DNA of 64,000 nucleotides from Pseudomonas vlassakiae (GCF_014269035.2 NZ_JABWRP020000010.1:124001-188000), one strand, 5' to 3'. Shown: positions 1-10,926, numbered from the stretch's first letter. The notes: generated by a model from the sequence alone, not told the origin. Translations and numbers: made by a program.

Positions 1-2868
1 CGCTTGCAGCAGGTTCAGGCGCTCGCGCGCCAGCCACAGCTTTTCATCGGTCAGGCGCAGGGCTCGCCCGGCCTTGGCCAGCTGACGCAGCAGCAGGTCC
101 CAGCTGGGGTTGGCCTGGACTTCCTCATGGCTGATGGCGCCCAGGGTCATCAGCGCCTCGTGCATCTCGTCGGCATTGCTCGGCTGCGGCCAGGCTTCGG
201 CCTGCACGGCGGTGATCGCATCGGCGTCCAGCGCGCCGAGGTCATCGCCGCTGTGAACTTCATTCCAGCGCCTATTGAGCACCGCCTGGGTACGCCGCTC
301 TTCGAGCGGCGCGTCATCAAGAAAGGCGTACGGCCTGGCATTGAGAATCGCCGAGGCCAGTGGCGAGGGCGCTGGCAGGTCGCGGCACAGCAGGCGCACC
401 TGGCCGCTTTCCATGCGCCGCAGCAACGCCAGCCAGCCTTCGCTGTCCATGGCCTCGTGCAGGCAGTCGTCGAGGGTCTGCTCGACCAGTGGGTGATCAG
501 GGATCTGCCGCTCGCCGACGATGTTCTCCAGGCAGGCAATCTGGTCGGGGAACACCGCAGCGATCAGGTCTTCGCTCTTCATGCGCTGGATCTGCGGCGC
601 CACCTTGCGCCCGCCGACGAAGCGCGGCAAGGCCATGGCCACGCCGGCATTCCAGCGCCAGCGCACGCCGAACAACGGCGCGTCGAGCACGGCCTGGATG
701 AGGATCTGCTCGGCACTGCGGCTGTTGAGGTAGCGCCACACTTCATCCAGCTCGAAACTGTGGCTGGTCGACAGCGACAGCACGATGGCGTCCTCGCTGG
801 CCGCGGCCTGCAGCTCGAAATTGAAGGTGCGGCAGAAGCGTTTGCGCAGGGCCAGGCCCCAGGCACGGTTGATGCGGCTGCCATAGGGCGAGTGGATGAT
901 CAGTTGGGTACCGCCGGACTCGTCGAAGAAGCGCTCCATCACCAAGGTCTGCTGTGAGGGCAGGGCGCCCAGCACTTGGTGGGTGCGGGCGAGGTAGTCG
1001 AGCAGCTGGCTGGCGCTGGCCTCATCCAGGTCGAACGTGGCTTGCAGCCACTGCTGCACCGCAGCAAGATCGCCGTCGTTCAGCACCAGTTGTTCATCGA
1101 GGCGCGCCTGCAGGCGGGCGACCGCCGCGGACAGTTCATCGCTGCGCCCCGGTGCTTCGCCAAGCCAGAACGGGATGGTCGGCGGCAGGCCCTGGGCGTC
1201 CTCGACCCGCACCCGGCCAGGCTCGACCCTGAGGATGCGGTAGGACGCGTTGCCCAGTTGGAAGATATCGCCTGCGATGCTCTCCACGGCGAAATCTTCG
1301 TTGACGCTGCCGATGTTCAGCGCCTGTGGTTCAAGCAGCACCGCGTAGTCGGCGTTGTCGGGAATGGTGCCGCCGCTGGTCAGCGCCGTCAGCTGGCTGC
1401 CCCGGCGGCCGCGCAACGTGCCGCTGACCGCATCGCGGTGCAGGTAGGCGCTGCGGATACCCTGGCGGCCGTTGTAGCCCTCGGCGAGCATGCACAACAG
1501 CGCCTGGTAACGCCTTGGGTCGAGTTCTGCGTATGGCGTTGCCTGGCGCAGGCAGTCAAGCAACGCCTGTTCCTGCCAGGCCTGGTTGCTGACTTCGGCG
1601 ACGATCTGCTGGGCCAGCACATCCAGGGGGGCCTTGGGGATATGCAACTCGTCGAGTTCGCCGAGGCGGATGCAATCGAGCAGCGCCACGCATTCGATCA
1701 GGTCATCTCGTGAGGTCGCGAACAGCCGCCCTTTGGGAATGCCATCAACCTGGTGCCCGGAGCGCCCGACGCGCTGCAGGAAGGCGGCGATCGAGCCGGG
1801 CGACTCGATCTGGCAGACCAGGTCGACGTCGCCGATGTCGATGCCCAGCTCCAGCGAGGCGGTGGCCACCAGCACCTGCAGCTGGCCGTGCTTCAGGCGC
1901 TGTTCGGCGTCCAGGCGCAATTCCTTGGCCAGGCTGCCATGGTGCGCGGCCACGGCCGCTTTACCCAGGCGGTCGCTGAGGTGGCGGGTGATGCGTTCGG
2001 CCAGGCGCCGGGTGTTGACGAATACCAGTGTGGTGCGATGTGCGCGGGCCAAGGCAGCCAGGCGATCGTAGACCAAGCCCCAGACGTCGGTGGCCATGAC
2101 CGCGCCGAGTGGCACCGGGGGCACTTCGATGGCGAGGTCGCGCTGGCGCGCATGGCCAACGTCGATGATCGCGCAAGGACGCTGGCAGCCGACCAGGAAC
2201 TGCGCCACGCGCTCCACCGGGCGTTGGGTGGCGGACAGGCCGATGCGCCGCAGTGGCCGCCCGCACAAGGCTTGCATGCGCTCCAGGGTCAGCGCCAGGT
2301 GGGCTCCGCGCTTGTTGCCGGCCAGGGCATGGATCTCGTCGACGATCACCGTGTGCACGCTGGCCAGGCCTTCGCGGCCGGAAGCCGAGCCCATCAGTAC
2401 GTACAGCGATTCGGGAGTGGTCACCAGGATATGCGGTGCCAGTTTGCGCATCGCCGTGCGTTCCTTCTGCGGCGTATCGCCAGTGCGCACGGCGGTGGTG
2501 ATGCGTGGCGCTTTCAGGCCCTGGTCCTGTAGCGCCTGACTGATGCCTTCGAGCGGGGCCTGCAGGTTCAGGCGGATGTCGTTGGACAGCGCCTTGAGAG
2601 GCGAGACGTAGACGACCTGGGTGTGAGCAGGCAGCTCGCCGCCATGCTCCAGCCCCTCGCGGACCAGTTCGTCGAGCACCGCCAGGAAGGCGCTCAAGGT
2701 CTTGCCCGAACCGGTTGGCGCGGCGAGCAGCATCGACTGGCCGGCATGGATCAGCGGCCAGGCACGGGCCTGGGCATCGGTGACCGTGGCGAAGTGACGG
2801 CGAAACCAGGTGCCGACGGCCGGGTGGAACAGCTCGAGCACCGGGTGCTGGTGGGCTGGCAGGTTCAT
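1..2868 (-). CDS. Lhr-family ATP-dependent helicase (C-terminus beyond the window)
   Basis: Superfamily 2 DNA helicase of the large Lhr type, probably acting in nucleic acid repair. The reading frame stays open from the ATG at 2868 to the left edge, giving about 956 residues; full-length Lhr proteins are longer, so the C-terminus is missing here. The Walker A motif APTGSGKT lies near residues 50-57 and the DEIH box of motif II near residue 176 (about 2331-2360). The nudix gene on the other strand diverges from it across about 90 bp. A second, shorter Lhr-core helicase lies at 44988-47438, so this window carries two paralogues. Family assignment is firm; the exact substrate is not visible. Confidence 0.9.
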   Translation of the reverse strand, partial: MNLPAHQHPVLELFHPAVGTWFRRHFATVTDAQARAWPLIHAGQSMLLAAPTGSGKTLSAFLAVLDELVREGLEHGGELPAHTQVVYVSPLKALSNDIRLNLQAPLEGISQALQDQGLKAPRITTAVRTGDTPQKERTAMRKLAPHILVTTPESLYVLMGSASGREGLASVHTVIVDEIHALAGNKRGAHLALTLERMQALCGRPLRRIGLSATQRPVERVAQFLVGCQRPCAIIDVGHARQRDLAIEVPPVPLGAVMATDVWGLVYDRLAALARAHRTTLVFVNTRRLAERITRHLSDRLGKAAVAAHHGSLAKELRLDAEQRLKHGQLQVLVATASLELGIDIGDVDLVCQIESPGSIAAFLQRVGRSGHQVDGIPKGRLFATSRDDLIECVALLDCIRLGELDELHIPKAPLDVLAQQIVAEVSNQAWQEQALLDCLRQATPYAELDPRRYQALLCMLAEGYNGRQGIRSAYLHRDAVSGTLRGRRGSQLTALTSGGTIPDNADYAVLLEPQALNIGSVNEDFAVESIAGDIFQLGNASYRILRVEPGRVRVEDAQGLPPTIPFWLGEAPGRSDELSAAVARLQARLDEQLVLNDGDLAAVQQWLQATFDLDEASASQLLDYLARTHQVLGALPSQQTLVMERFFDESGGTQLIIHSPYGSRINRAWGLALRKRFCRTFNFELQAAASEDAIVLSLSTSHSFELDEVWRYLNSRSAEQILIQAVLDAPLFGVRWRWNAGVAMALPRFVGGRKVAPQIQRMKSEDLIAAVFPDQIACLENIVGERQIPDHPLVEQTLDDCLHEAMDSEGWLALLRRMESGQVRLLCRDLPAPSPLASAILNARPYAFLDDAPLEERRTQAVLNRRWNEVHSGDDLGALDADAITAVQAEAWPQPSNADEMHEALMTLGAISHEEVQANPSWDLLLRQLAKAGRALRLTDEKLWLARERLNLLQA

Positions 2869-2958
2869 GAGTCCGTTATGGCGGGTGATGGGCGGGTTGG
2901 CAAGGGGCCGTTCGTCGTCGATCTTCTGTAGACTGTCGGTTTTTCAGCGAGCCTACCC

Positions 2959-3372
2959 ATGCCCACTATCATCCGCATCGCCGCCGCCCTGTTGATCGAC
3001 CCGCAAGGCCGCACCCTGCTGGTGCGCAAGCGTGGCACCGAGGCGTTCATGCAGCCAGGTGGCAAGATCGATGCCGGAGAGTCGCCTGTCCAGGCGCTGG
3101 CACGCGAGTTGTTCGAAGAATTGGGCCTGCGTATCGACCCCGCCCACGCGGTGCCCCTGGGCCAGTTCAGCGCGCCGGCCGCCAACGAGCCGGGCTGCGA
3201 GGTGCAGGCCGAACTGTTCCGCGTCGACAGTGCCGAGGCTGTAGCCCCGGCGGCGGAAATCGAAGAAGTGCGGTGGCTGGCCGCCGATCAGGCCGAAACG
3301 CTGGACCTGGCGCCGCTGACCCGCGACCTGATACTGCCGCTGTACCGCCAGGCGGTCAGCGTACCGCGCTGA
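2959..3372 (+). CDS. Nudix hydrolase
   Basis: Hydrolase of nucleoside diphosphates linked to another group, 137 residues. The complete Nudix box G-x5-E-x7-REL-x-EE-x-G-L begins with GKIDAGE near residue 36 and ends with EELGL near residue 58, so every metal-binding glutamate is present. The protein is close to a bare Nudix fold, with no fused domain. The start ATG at 2959 follows a short intergenic region shared with the divergent helicase. The 3' end overlaps the end of the convergent metR gene by 17 bp. The preferred nucleotide cannot be told from sequence. Confidence 0.93.
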   Translation: MPTIIRIAAALLIDPQGRTLLVRKRGTEAFMQPGGKIDAGESPVQALARELFEELGLRIDPAHAVPLGQFSAPAANEPGCEVQAELFRVDSAEAVAPAAEIEEVRWLAADQAETLDLAPLTRDLILPLYRQAVSVPR

Positions 3373-4273
3373 CCCCGTCGAGGGTGGCGAACGAGGTGTC
3401 CTTGGCGGTCAGCAGGAAGTCGCGCATGTAGGGCGCATCGAGCATGTCGGTGCGCACCGCCGCATACAACGTGGCGAACAGCCCTTTCTCGCCCAGGCGC
3501 TTGCCCTTCACATAGCCGCGCGAGCTGTATTCATGCAGGGCCCAGTGCGGCATGCCGCAGACGCCACGGCCGCTGGCGACCAGTTGCATCATCATCACTG
3601 TCAGCTCGGACGTGCGCACGGCAGCCGGCTCGATGTCGGCCGGCTCCAGGAAGCGGGTGAAGATGTCCAGGCGGTCGCGCTCCACCGGGTAGGTGATCAG
3701 GGTCTGGTCGAGCAGGTCCTGGGGCACGATGTACGGTTTGCTGGCCAACGGGTGCTGGTTGGCCACGGCGAGCATGGCCTCGTAGGTGAACAGCGGCACA
3801 TAGGTGATGCCGGCAAGGTCCAGCGGGTCGGAGGTCACCACCAGGTCGAGGTCGCCCCGCGCCAGCGCCGGCAGCGGGGCGAAGGCGAAGCCCGAGGCCA
3901 GGTCCAGCTCCACTTCCGGCCAGGCATCGCGGAACTGGTCGATGGTTGGCATCAGCCACTGGAAGCAACTGTGGCACTCGATGGCCATGTGCAGGCGCCC
4001 GGCGGTGCCACCCGCCAGGCGAGCGATGTCACGCTCGGCGCCGCGCAGCAGCGGCAGGGTGGCATCGGCCAGTTGCAACAGGCGCAGGCCGGCGCTGGTG
4101 AAGCGGATCGGCTTGGTCTTGCGCACGAACAGTGGCAGGCCCAGGCGCTCTTCAAGCTCCTTGAACTGGTGCGACAACGCCGACTGGGTCAGGTGCAGGC
4201 GTTCGGCCGCCTCAACCAGGCTGTCGGCCTCGCGCAGGGCATGAAGGGTTTTCAGGTGGCGGATCTCCAGCAC
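3356..4273 (-). CDS. metR: LysR-family transcriptional regulator MetR
   Basis: Regulator of methionine biosynthesis that uses homocysteine as co-inducer in characterised relatives. The N-terminal winged helix (LTQSALSHQFKELEERLG) and the start of the effector domain (AIECHSCFQWL) follow E. coli MetR closely. The GTG at 4273 is chosen as start because the protein then begins VLEIRHLKTLHAL, matching the family start; an upstream ATG at 4366 would add 31 unrelated residues. The length of 305 aa is typical. It is divergent from the alpha/beta hydrolase gene and no metE or metH is in the window. Confidence 0.92.
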   Translation of the reverse strand: MLEIRHLKTLHALREADSLVEAAERLHLTQSALSHQFKELEERLGLPLFVRKTKPIRFTSAGLRLLQLADATLPLLRGAERDIARLAGGTAGRLHMAIECHSCFQWLMPTIDQFRDAWPEVELDLASGFAFAPLPALARGDLDLVVTSDPLDLAGITYVPLFTYEAMLAVANQHPLASKPYIVPQDLLDQTLITYPVERDRLDIFTRFLEPADIEPAAVRTSELTVMMMQLVASGRGVCGMPHWALHEYSSRGYVKGKRLGEKGLFATLYAAVRTDMLDAPYMRDFLLTAKDTSFATLDGVSAVR

Positions 4274-4471
4274 GGGCTGTCTCCGAGAACATTTTTTGAG
4301 AAAACGGGGAATCAGTTGAGTTTCACTCATGTTGCCCCAGGCTGTCGACTGGACGATCAGCCGCACCGCTCGGCAGGGTTCATCAAACTGTCACTGAACT
4401 GTGGCAGCGCGCCCGAAGGAAAGTCATCAGACTCGCGCTCTACTGGGGATCTGCATTCTGGTGTTTCTTTC

Positions 4472-5467
4472 ATGCGGGCTTTTCTGCTGTTTTTCTTTCT
4501 GCTGTCCAGCGCTTCGGCCAGCTTCGCCGACACGCGCTGCGACGTCCATGTGCCGGTACAACGTGCCGAAGTCGGCAACCTGAGCCTGGTCTATCAAAGC
4601 GTCGGCGCGCCTCGCGATCCGGCCTTGCTGCTGGTCATGGGCCTGGGCGGGCAACTGATCCATTGGCCTGACGATGTGGTCGAGGCAATGTGCCGCCAGG
4701 GCTTTCGGGTCATTCGCTACGACAATCGCGATGTCGGCCTGTCGCGATGGAACCAGCTGCCGCCTTCGGCCAACCTCACGGTCGAACTGTTGCGCTACAA
4801 GCTGGGCCTGCCGGTAGCGGCGCCCTATACCCTGACCAACATGGCCGATGATGGCCTGCAGTTGATGAACGTACTGGGCATCCGCCAGTTCCATGTGCTG
4901 GGGGTGAGCATGGGTGGGATGATCGCCCAGCACCTGGCAGCCATGGCCCCGGAGCGGGTGCGTAGCCTGACCCTGGTGATGTCCAGTTCGGGAGCGGCCG
5001 GGCTGCCGGCACCTGATCCGGCGTTGGTGCAGTTGCTGGCGCGGCGCAGTGCGCCGAATCGCGAGGTGGCCATCGAGCAGCAGGCCGACCTGCTGGCGGC
5101 GCTGGGTAGCCCACAGGTGCACGATGACCGGGCGGTGCTGCTGCAGCAGGCGGCGATAGCGTATGACCGGGCGTTCAACCCGGAGGGGGCAAAACGCCAG
5201 ATCATGGCGATCCTGGCCGAGCCGAGCCGGGTGCCGTTACTGAATGAGTTACGGGTGCCGACGCTGGTGGTGCATGGCACGGCCGATCCGCTGTTGCCGG
5301 TGATGCATGGGGTGCACCTGGCAGCGCATATCCAGGGCAGCCAGCTGAGGTTGATTCCGGGCTTGGCACATCGCTTCCAGGAGCCCTTCAAGGCACCGTT
5401 GCTGGCGGCGGTGCTGCCTTATCTGCAGGCGCACCGGCAGGATGTGACCCATATCGCAGGGCTTTGA
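4472..5467 (+). CDS. Exported alpha/beta hydrolase
   Basis: Serine hydrolase of the alpha/beta fold, 331 residues. A hydrophobic N-terminal signal peptide ([19 protein letters not shown]) suggests export. The nucleophile elbow is GVSMGG, the acidic residue is in HGTADPLLP and the catalytic histidine in GLAHRF, so the triad is complete. An upstream in-frame extension runs through the metR promoter region and is rejected. It resembles esterases and epoxide-hydrolase-like proteins, but the substrate is unknown. It is divergent from metR across about 200 bp, and ends 10 bp before the convergent aauR stop. Confidence 0.85.
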   Translation: MRAFLLFFFLLSSASASFADTRCDVHVPVQRAEVGNLSLVYQSVGAPRDPALLLVMGLGGQLIHWPDDVVEAMCRQGFRVIRYDNRDVGLSRWNQLPPSANLTVELLRYKLGLPVAAPYTLTNMADDGLQLMNVLGIRQFHVLGVSMGGMIAQHLAAMAPERVRSLTLVMSSSGAAGLPAPDPALVQLLARRSAPNREVAIEQQADLLAALGSPQVHDDRAVLLQQAAIAYDRAFNPEGAKRQIMAILAEPSRVPLLNELRVPTLVVHGTADPLLPVMHGVHLAAHIQGSQLRLIPGLAHRFQEPFKAPLLAAVLPYLQAHRQDVTHIAGL

Positions 5468-5477
5468 TGCTGCGTCG

Positions 5478-6806
5478 TCAGCCGAGCCCGTACTTCTTGA
5501 CCTTGTCGAACAGCGTGGTCTTGGCCATGCCCAGCTCCTGGCTGGCCTGGCTGAGGTTGCCACCGGTGCGCTGCAGGGCGTCACTGAGCAGGTTGCGTTC
5601 GAACGCTTCCACCGCCTCGGCAAAGCCAAGCCCTTGGCTGGCGCCGCCGCTCGGGCCTTTCTTGAAGGCTGGCAGCCCAAGGGCATAGCGCTCGGCCACG
5701 TTGCGCAACTCGCGCACGTTGCCCGGCCAGTCATGGGCCATCAAGCGCGACAGGGTCTGGCTGTCCAGCGTCGGTGCTTCGCGGTCGAATCGCAGCGCCG
5801 ACTGCTGCAGGAAGTGCTCGAACAGTTGCAGGATGTCTTCCCGACGTTCGCGCAGCGGCGGCAGCTCCAGGGTGACCACGTTCAAGCGGTAATAGAGGTC
5901 GCTACGGAACTGCCCGGTCTGCCCGAGGGCGTCGAGGTCGGATTTGGTGGCTGCAATCACCCGGCAATCCACCGCGATGCTCTGGTTCGAGCCCAGGCGC
6001 TCCAGGGTGCGTTCCTGCAGTACGCGCAGCAGCTTGATCTGCAGGTTGATCGGCATGCTCTCGACCTCGTCGAGGAACAGCGTGCCGCCATTGGCGTGTT
6101 CGATCTTGCCGATGCGGCGCTTGCCGGCACCGGTGAAGGCGTTGGCTTCGTGGCCGAAGATCTCGCTTTCGAACAGGTTTTCCGGCAGGCCGCCGCAGTT
6201 CAGCGCCACGAACGGCTGGCCCTGGCGCCGGCTGAAATCGTGCAGGCAGCGGGCGACCAGCTCCTTGCCGGTGCCGGTTTCCCCCTCGATCAGCACGTTG
6301 GCCGATGTATCGGCGACGTTGGCGATCAGCTCGCGCAGGTGTTCCATCGCAGGCGAGCGGCCGATGATGCGCCCCTCCAGGCTGCTCTGCTCGGCCAGTT
6401 GCCGGCGCAGGGCCACCACTTCGCGGGACAGCCCGCGCTGCTCCAGCGCGCGGCGCACCACATCGACCAGACGCTCGGGGGAGAACGGCTTCTCCATGAA
6501 ATCGTAGGCGCCGTTGCGCATGGCACCAACCGCCATGTCGATATCACCGTGGCCGGTGATCAGCACCACCGGCAGGCTGCGGTCGCGGGCCTTGAGGCGG
6601 TTGAGCAGCTCCAGGCCATCGATGCCTGGCAGGCGGATATCGCTGACGACGATGCCGGCAAAATCATCGCCGATGCGCTCCAGGGCCTGTTCAGCACTGC
6701 CGACACCCTCGCAGGCAATGTCCTCCAGGGCCAATGCCTGCTGGCAGCCGAGCAGCACATGCGGGTCGTCTTCGACGATCAGAACGGTAAGTGGCGCTTG
6801 GTTCAT
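5478..6806 (-). CDS. aauR: Sigma-54-dependent response regulator AauR
   Basis: NtrC-class response regulator, 442 residues: receiver domain (about 1-120) with phospho-acceptor in [12 protein letters not shown]+ sigma-54 interaction domain (about 150-370) with Walker A GETGTGKE and Walker [11 protein letters not shown], and a C-terminal Fis-type helix-turn-helix ([15 protein letters not shown]). The GAFTGA loop reads NAFTGA. It overlaps aauS by 4 bp and sits below aatJQMP, the arrangement known for the acidic amino acid regulator AauR of P. putida. TTCGG-N4-CCGAA dyads of its reported type occur upstream of aatJ. DctD is the nearest alternative name. Confidence 0.92.
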   Translation of the reverse strand: MNQAPLTVLIVEDDPHVLLGCQQALALEDIACEGVGSAEQALERIGDDFAGIVVSDIRLPGIDGLELLNRLKARDRSLPVVLITGHGDIDMAVGAMRNGAYDFMEKPFSPERLVDVVRRALEQRGLSREVVALRRQLAEQSSLEGRIIGRSPAMEHLRELIANVADTSANVLIEGETGTGKELVARCLHDFSRRQGQPFVALNCGGLPENLFESEIFGHEANAFTGAGKRRIGKIEHANGGTLFLDEVESMPINLQIKLLRVLQERTLERLGSNQSIAVDCRVIAATKSDLDALGQTGQFRSDLYYRLNVVTLELPPLRERREDILQLFEHFLQQSALRFDREAPTLDSQTLSRLMAHDWPGNVRELRNVAERYALGLPAFKKGPSGGASQGLGFAEAVEAFERNLLSDALQRTGGNLSQASQELGMAKTTLFDKVKKYGLG

Positions 6807-8707
6807 GGTTGCTCTGCCGATTCGCTGGGGGGCGTGACCAAAGGCAGGGCGAGGACGAAGGCCGTGCCGCCGGTGGCGGGGTGCTCGACGTTCAGGCTGC
6901 CCTTGGCAGCGGCGGCAAGGCTCGCCGACAAGGTCAGCCCCAGGCCCAGGCCATGTTCGCCCGGTTTGGTGGTGAAGAAAGGTTCGAACAGGTGCTTGCG
7001 GGTTTCGGCATCGATGCCGTGGCCGTTATCGCGTACCCGCAGGCGATACTTGTCGCCTTGCAGCTCGCCTTCGAGCCACAGCTCGGGCAGTGGCTGGGTG
7101 GCCATGGCGTCAAGGGCGTTGCCGATCAGGTTGACCAGGATCTGCTCAAGGCGGGTCTGGTCGATGGCCAGTTGCTGGTCGTCGAACTGGTGGTGCAACT
7201 GCAGGTTGCAGCCCGTGATGCGGTCGTTCAGTACCTGCAAGGACGCCTCCACGGCCTTGGCCAGCGAAGCCTGGCCACTGTCGTCACCGCGCCGGGCGAA
7301 CGAGCGCAGGCTGGCCGTGATGCGGCCCATGCGGTCGATCAAGCCGTTCATGGTGCGCAGGTTGGTGCTGGCGGTGTCCAGTGCACCCCGCTCGAGAAAG
7401 CGCACGGTGTTGCCAGACAGGGTCCGCAGCGCCGCCAGAGGCTGGTTGAGTTCGTGGGCGATGCTGGTGGACATCTGCCCGATCGCCGCCAGCTTGCCGG
7501 CCTGGACCAGTTCGTCCTGGGCATGGCGCAGGGTCTGTTCGGCATGCCGGCGTTCGCGGATCTGGCCCTTGAGCCGTTCGTTGCTGGCGCGCAGGTCGGC
7601 GGTGCGGTCGGCGATGCGCCGCTCCAGCTGGCTGTTGGCTTCTTCCAGTGCCTCGCGGGCGGCCAGGCGTGTGGCAACGACCTTGCGCCGTTCGTTCCAG
7701 GCGATGCCGAGGATGGTCAGCAGGGCGAAGGCCACGCCGACCAGGATACCCTGCACCATGGACTCGCGGCGCAGGTCCTGCAGCGGGGTGAGCAGGGTGA
7801 AGTGCCAGGGCGTATCGGCCAGGCGCCGGGTCTGGGCCAGGTAGCTCACTTCATGGGGCTTGCCTTGGGCCGTTTCGGCGTTGGCCGGGAAGGTCAGCTT
7901 CTCCACGCCATCGGCCAGGGTCTCCCGCGCCAATGGCTGCAGCTCGTTCAGCGGCCACCAGTAATACTGCAGGCTGCGCGCCAGGCGCTCCTTGATTTGC
8001 GGAGTCAGCGGGCGCACCGACTTCAAGCGCCGGGCTGGGTCGCTGGAAAGAATGATGATGCCGTTCTCGTCGCTGACGAAGGCTTCCAGGCGGGCCCGCT
8101 GCCAGCGCTCTTCCAGGGTATCCAGGCGCACCTTGATCACCGCCACGCCGATGATCTTGCCGTGTTCTTCCAGGCCGTGAGCAAGGTAATAGCCAGCCTC
8201 GCCGGTGGTGCTGCCGATCCCGTAGAAGCGGCCCGGTTCGCCACGCACGGCGCTCTGGAAATAGGCCCGGAACGACAGGTCTTCACCGAGGAACGAGTCG
8301 GCGTCGCGCCAGTTGCTGCTGGCCTGTACACGGCCGTTGGTGTCGAGCACGAAGATCGCCCGGCTGCGGCTGCGGCGGTTCAGGCCTTCGAGGTATTCGT
8401 TGACGGTCTGCCGGTTGGCGCCATCAGGGTCGGTGAGCAGCTGCGAGACGCTGTCTTCCAGCTCCAGCAGGCTCGGCAGGTAGGTGTACTTGCTGATTTC
8501 GCTCTCGACCGTTCGCGCATGCAGCTCCAGCGCACGTTCGCCGCTTTCGCTCAAGGTGCGGATGCCATTGCTTTCGCTGATCAGGAAGCCGGCCATGCCC
8601 AGTCCGACCATCAGCAGGATGATCAGGGGCGGCAGCAGCAATTGGCGAATCAGGCGGGATTTCACGGCGGGCTTGGCAGGGAGAAGAAGCGAAGGGTCGC
8701 ATTTCAT
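6803..8707 (-). CDS. aauS: Sensor histidine kinase AauS (DctB-like)
   Basis: Membrane sensor kinase, about 634 residues. It has an N-terminal membrane segment (about 20-42), a periplasmic double-Cache region with the DctB-like segment RFYGIGSTTGEAGYYLA, a second membrane helix near 308-330, a coiled-coil linker, the H box SIAHELNQPLAAL (His near 417) and a HATPase domain with GLGLGLTLS. The ATG at 8707 is preferred; a GTG lies one codon upstream. It overlaps aauR by 4 bp. Context with the aatJQMP transporter indicates sensing of glutamate or aspartate; the ligand assignment is by homology. Confidence 0.9.
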   Translation of the reverse strand: MKCDPSLLLPAKPAVKSRLIRQLLLPPLIILLMVGLGMAGFLISESNGIRTLSESGERALELHARTVESEISKYTYLPSLLELEDSVSQLLTDPDGANRQTVNEYLEGLNRRSRSRAIFVLDTNGRVQASSNWRDADSFLGEDLSFRAYFQSAVRGEPGRFYGIGSTTGEAGYYLAHGLEEHGKIIGVAVIKVRLDTLEERWQRARLEAFVSDENGIIILSSDPARRLKSVRPLTPQIKERLARSLQYYWWPLNELQPLARETLADGVEKLTFPANAETAQGKPHEVSYLAQTRRLADTPWHFTLLTPLQDLRRESMVQGILVGVAFALLTILGIAWNERRKVVATRLAAREALEEANSQLERRIADRTADLRASNERLKGQIRERRHAEQTLRHAQDELVQAGKLAAIGQMSTSIAHELNQPLAALRTLSGNTVRFLERGALDTASTNLRTMNGLIDRMGRITASLRSFARRGDDSGQASLAKAVEASLQVLNDRITGCNLQLHHQFDDQQLAIDQTRLEQILVNLIGNALDAMATQPLPELWLEGELQGDKYRLRVRDNGHGIDAETRKHLFEPFFTTKPGEHGLGLGLTLSASLAAAAKGSLNVEHPATGGTAFVLALPLVTPPSESAEQP

Positions 8708-8730
8708 CACAGTGGCCTTGTCACGGCCAG

Positions 8731-8762
8731 CACCCGCTGCCGGGCGAACCCGGGCAGCGGTG
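8731..8762 (-). terminator. Stem-loop between aatP and aauS
   Basis: A GC-rich inverted repeat (arms CACCCGCTGCCGGG and CCCGGGCAGCGGTG around CGAA) sits between the aatP stop and the aauS start. There is no long U-tract, so it is more likely an RNA-stabilising or partially terminating hairpin that lets transporter and regulator genes be expressed at different levels. Confidence 0.5.
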
Positions 8763-8776
8763 CCGTTGTTGCCGAA

Positions 8777-9511
8777 TCAGTGTTGCAGGATCTTGCTGAG
8801 GAAGTGCTGGGTGCGTTCGTGGCGAGCGCTCGGGTTGCCGAAGAAGTCTTCCTTCTGGCAGTCCTCGATGATGTTGCCCTTGTCCATGAAGATCACCCGG
8901 TTGGCCACTTTGCGGGCGAAGCCCATTTCGTGGGTCACGCACATCATGGTCATGCCTTCGTGGGCCAGCTCGACCATCACGTCCAGTACTTCGTTGACCA
9001 TCTCCGGGTCCAGCGCCGAGGTCGGTTCGTCGAACAGCATGACGATCGGGTCCATCGACAGCGCGCGGGCAATGGCCACGCGCTGCTGCTGGCCGCCAGA
9101 CAGCTGGCCGGGGTGCTTCTTGGCGTGGGCGCCGAGGCCGACGCGGTCGAGCAGGGCCAGGCCCTTCTTGGTCGCTTCCGCCTCGCTGCGGCCGAGCACC
9201 TTGCGCTGGGCGATGGTCAGGTTCTCGGTGATGCTCAGGTGCGGGAACAGCTCGAAGTGCTGGAACACCATGCCCACCCGCGAACGCAGCTTGGGCAGGT
9301 TGGTCTTGGGATCGGCGATCGAAGTGCCGTCGACCACGATGTCGCCCTTCTGGAACGGCTCCAGCGCATTGACGCACTTGATCAGGGTCGATTTGCCCGA
9401 GCCCGAGGGACCACAGACCACAACCACTTCACCTTTCTTGACCTCGGTGCTGCAGTCGGTCAGCACCTGGAAGTCGCCGTACCACTTGTTGACGTTCTTG
9501 ATGGAAATCAT
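8777..9511 (-). CDS. aatP: Glutamate/aspartate ABC transporter ATP-binding protein
   Basis: Cytoplasmic ATPase of the acidic amino acid importer (GltL/AatP type), 244 residues. Walker [10 protein letters not shown], signature [15 protein letters not shown], Walker [16 protein letters not shown] and the switch histidine in CVTHEMGFA are all present. The start [12 protein letters not shown] at 9511 is chosen: it overlaps the aatM stop by 4 bp (ATGA) and matches the family start; a longer frame would run back into aatM. It is the last gene of the transporter part of the operon, before the aauSR pair. Confidence 0.95.
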   Translation of the reverse strand: MISIKNVNKWYGDFQVLTDCSTEVKKGEVVVVCGPSGSGKSTLIKCVNALEPFQKGDIVVDGTSIADPKTNLPKLRSRVGMVFQHFELFPHLSITENLTIAQRKVLGRSEAEATKKGLALLDRVGLGAHAKKHPGQLSGGQQQRVAIARALSMDPIVMLFDEPTSALDPEMVNEVLDVMVELAHEGMTMMCVTHEMGFARKVANRVIFMDKGNIIEDCQKEDFFGNPSARHERTQHFLSKILQH

Positions 9512-10179
9512 ACGGTGATCCTTTTTTGCAGGCGCTTGACCAGCCACGAAGCGGAGAAGCTGATGACGAAGTACACGACCCCGGCGAAGATCAGGAACTC
9601 ATGGGAGCGCCCGATGATGTCGCCGTTGGAGCGTGCCGAGTTGAGGAAGTCCACCAGGCCCACGGTGTACACCAGCGAGGTGTCCTGGAACAGGATGATG
9701 CTCTGCTGCAGCAGCAGCGGGGTCATCTTGCGGAAGGCCTGGGGCAGGATGATCAGGCGCATGGTCTGGCCGTAGGTCATGCCCAGGGCCTGGGCTGCGC
9801 CCATCTGGCCCTTGGAGATCGACTGCACGCCGGCGCGGACGATTTCGCAGAAGTAGGCGGCCTCGAACATCATGAACGCCACCACGCACGAGGTGAACGC
9901 ACCCACCGGGGTGTCCTCGCCGGTGATCCAGCGCAGCACGAACGGCACCGCCAGGTAGAACCAGGTGATCACCAGCAGCAGCGGGATCGAACGGAAGTAG
10001 TTGACGTAGGCACCGGCCACACGCGACAGCAGCTTGCTCGACGACAGGCGCATCAGTGCGAGGATGGTACCCAGCACGATACCGCCGACCACACCCATGA
10101 CCATCAGTTGCAGGGTCATCAGCATGCCGTCCCAGAGGGCCGGCAGGGCGGGGATGATTTCGCTGAAATCCATGTCCAT
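9508..10179 (-). CDS. aatM: Glutamate/aspartate ABC transporter permease (GltK type)
   Basis: Inner-membrane permease of the polar amino acid family, 223 residues with about five hydrophobic helices. The EAA loop that contacts the ATPase is visible as [21 protein letters not shown]. The gene begins directly after the aatQ stop and ends in a 4-bp overlap with aatP, so the three genes are translationally coupled. It pairs with AatQ to form the membrane channel fed by the periplasmic protein AatJ. Confidence 0.94.
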   Translation of the reverse strand: MDMDFSEIIPALPALWDGMLMTLQLMVMGVVGGIVLGTILALMRLSSSKLLSRVAGAYVNYFRSIPLLLVITWFYLAVPFVLRWITGEDTPVGAFTSCVVAFMMFEAAYFCEIVRAGVQSISKGQMGAAQALGMTYGQTMRLIILPQAFRKMTPLLLQQSIILFQDTSLVYTVGLVDFLNSARSNGDIIGRSHEFLIFAGVVYFVISFSASWLVKRLQKRITV

Positions 10180-10926
10180 TTACTTGCCCCCCACGGAGAT
10201 CAGGCCAGGCACGGCGACTTTCTTCTCGACCATGCGCATCAGCAGCATCAGGCCCATGTTCAGGGTGAAGTAGATCAGCGTGGCCAGGGTGAAGGCCTCG
10301 AACAGGTTGGCCGAGAATTCGGCGGTCTGCTTGGTCTGCGCCAGCAGCTCCATCAGGCCGATCAACGAGGCCACCGAGGAGTTCTTGAACACGTTCAGGA
10401 ATTCCGAGGTGAGCGGCGGAATGATGATCCGGTAGGCCTGCGGCAGCAGCACGTTGTTGTAGATCTGCGGCAGGCTGAAGCCCATGGCGCGGGCGGCGGC
10501 TTCCTGGCCGCGCGGCAGCGCCTGGATGCCGGTGCGTACCTGTTCGCAGACGCGGGCGGCAGTGAACAGGCCCAGGCAGATGACCACGCTGATCAGTGCC
10601 GAGGTGGTCGGGTTGAGGTCTTGCTTGAACCATTCCTGCAGGCCTTCGGGCAGCAGGTCCGGCACCAGGAAGTACCAGATGAACAGCTGCACCAGCAGCG
10701 GCACGTTGCGGAACAGCTCCACGTAGGCGGTGGCGATGCCCGATACCAGACGGTTCGGCACGGTACGCATGACACCGAGGACCGACCCCAGCAGCAGTGC
10801 GATGACCCAGGCGGAGATGGCGATGGCGATGGTCCAGCCCAGACCGGTGATGTACCAGTCCAGATAGGTCTCGCTGCCCACGCCGGTGGACTTGAAGAAC
10901 ACGCCCCAGTCCCAGTTGTAATTCAT
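10180..10926 (-). CDS. aatQ: Glutamate/aspartate ABC transporter permease (GltJ type)
   Basis: Second inner-membrane permease of the acidic amino acid importer, 248 residues. The N-terminus NYNWDWGVFFKS is characteristic of GltJ proteins. The EAA loop reads AAARAMGFSLPQIYNNVLLPQ split over its two halves near residue 150-170. Start ATG at 10926. It is separated from the upstream binding-protein gene aatJ by 145 bp carrying two inverted repeats, a pattern that usually lets the binding protein be made in excess. Confidence 0.94.
   Translation of the reverse strand: MNYNWDWGVFFKSTGVGSETYLDWYITGLGWTIAIAISAWVIALLLGSVLGVMRTVPNRLVSGIATAYVELFRNVPLLVQLFIWYFLVPDLLPEGLQEWFKQDLNPTTSALISVVICLGLFTAARVCEQVRTGIQALPRGQEAAARAMGFSLPQIYNNVLLPQAYRIIIPPLTSEFLNVFKNSSVASLIGLMELLAQTKQTAEFSANLFEAFTLATLIYFTLNMGLMLLMRMVEKKVAVPGLISVGGK

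Noticed and set aside
3533..4471. N-terminal 313 residues of the long plus-strand frame ending at 5467
   Set aside because: Antisense to metR. The true hydrolase starts at 4472 with a signal peptide.
6791..9775. A 994-residue plus-strand open frame
   Set aside because: Antisense to aauS, aatP and part of aatM, with the Gln/Gly/Ala-rich composition of a shadow frame and no recognisable domain.
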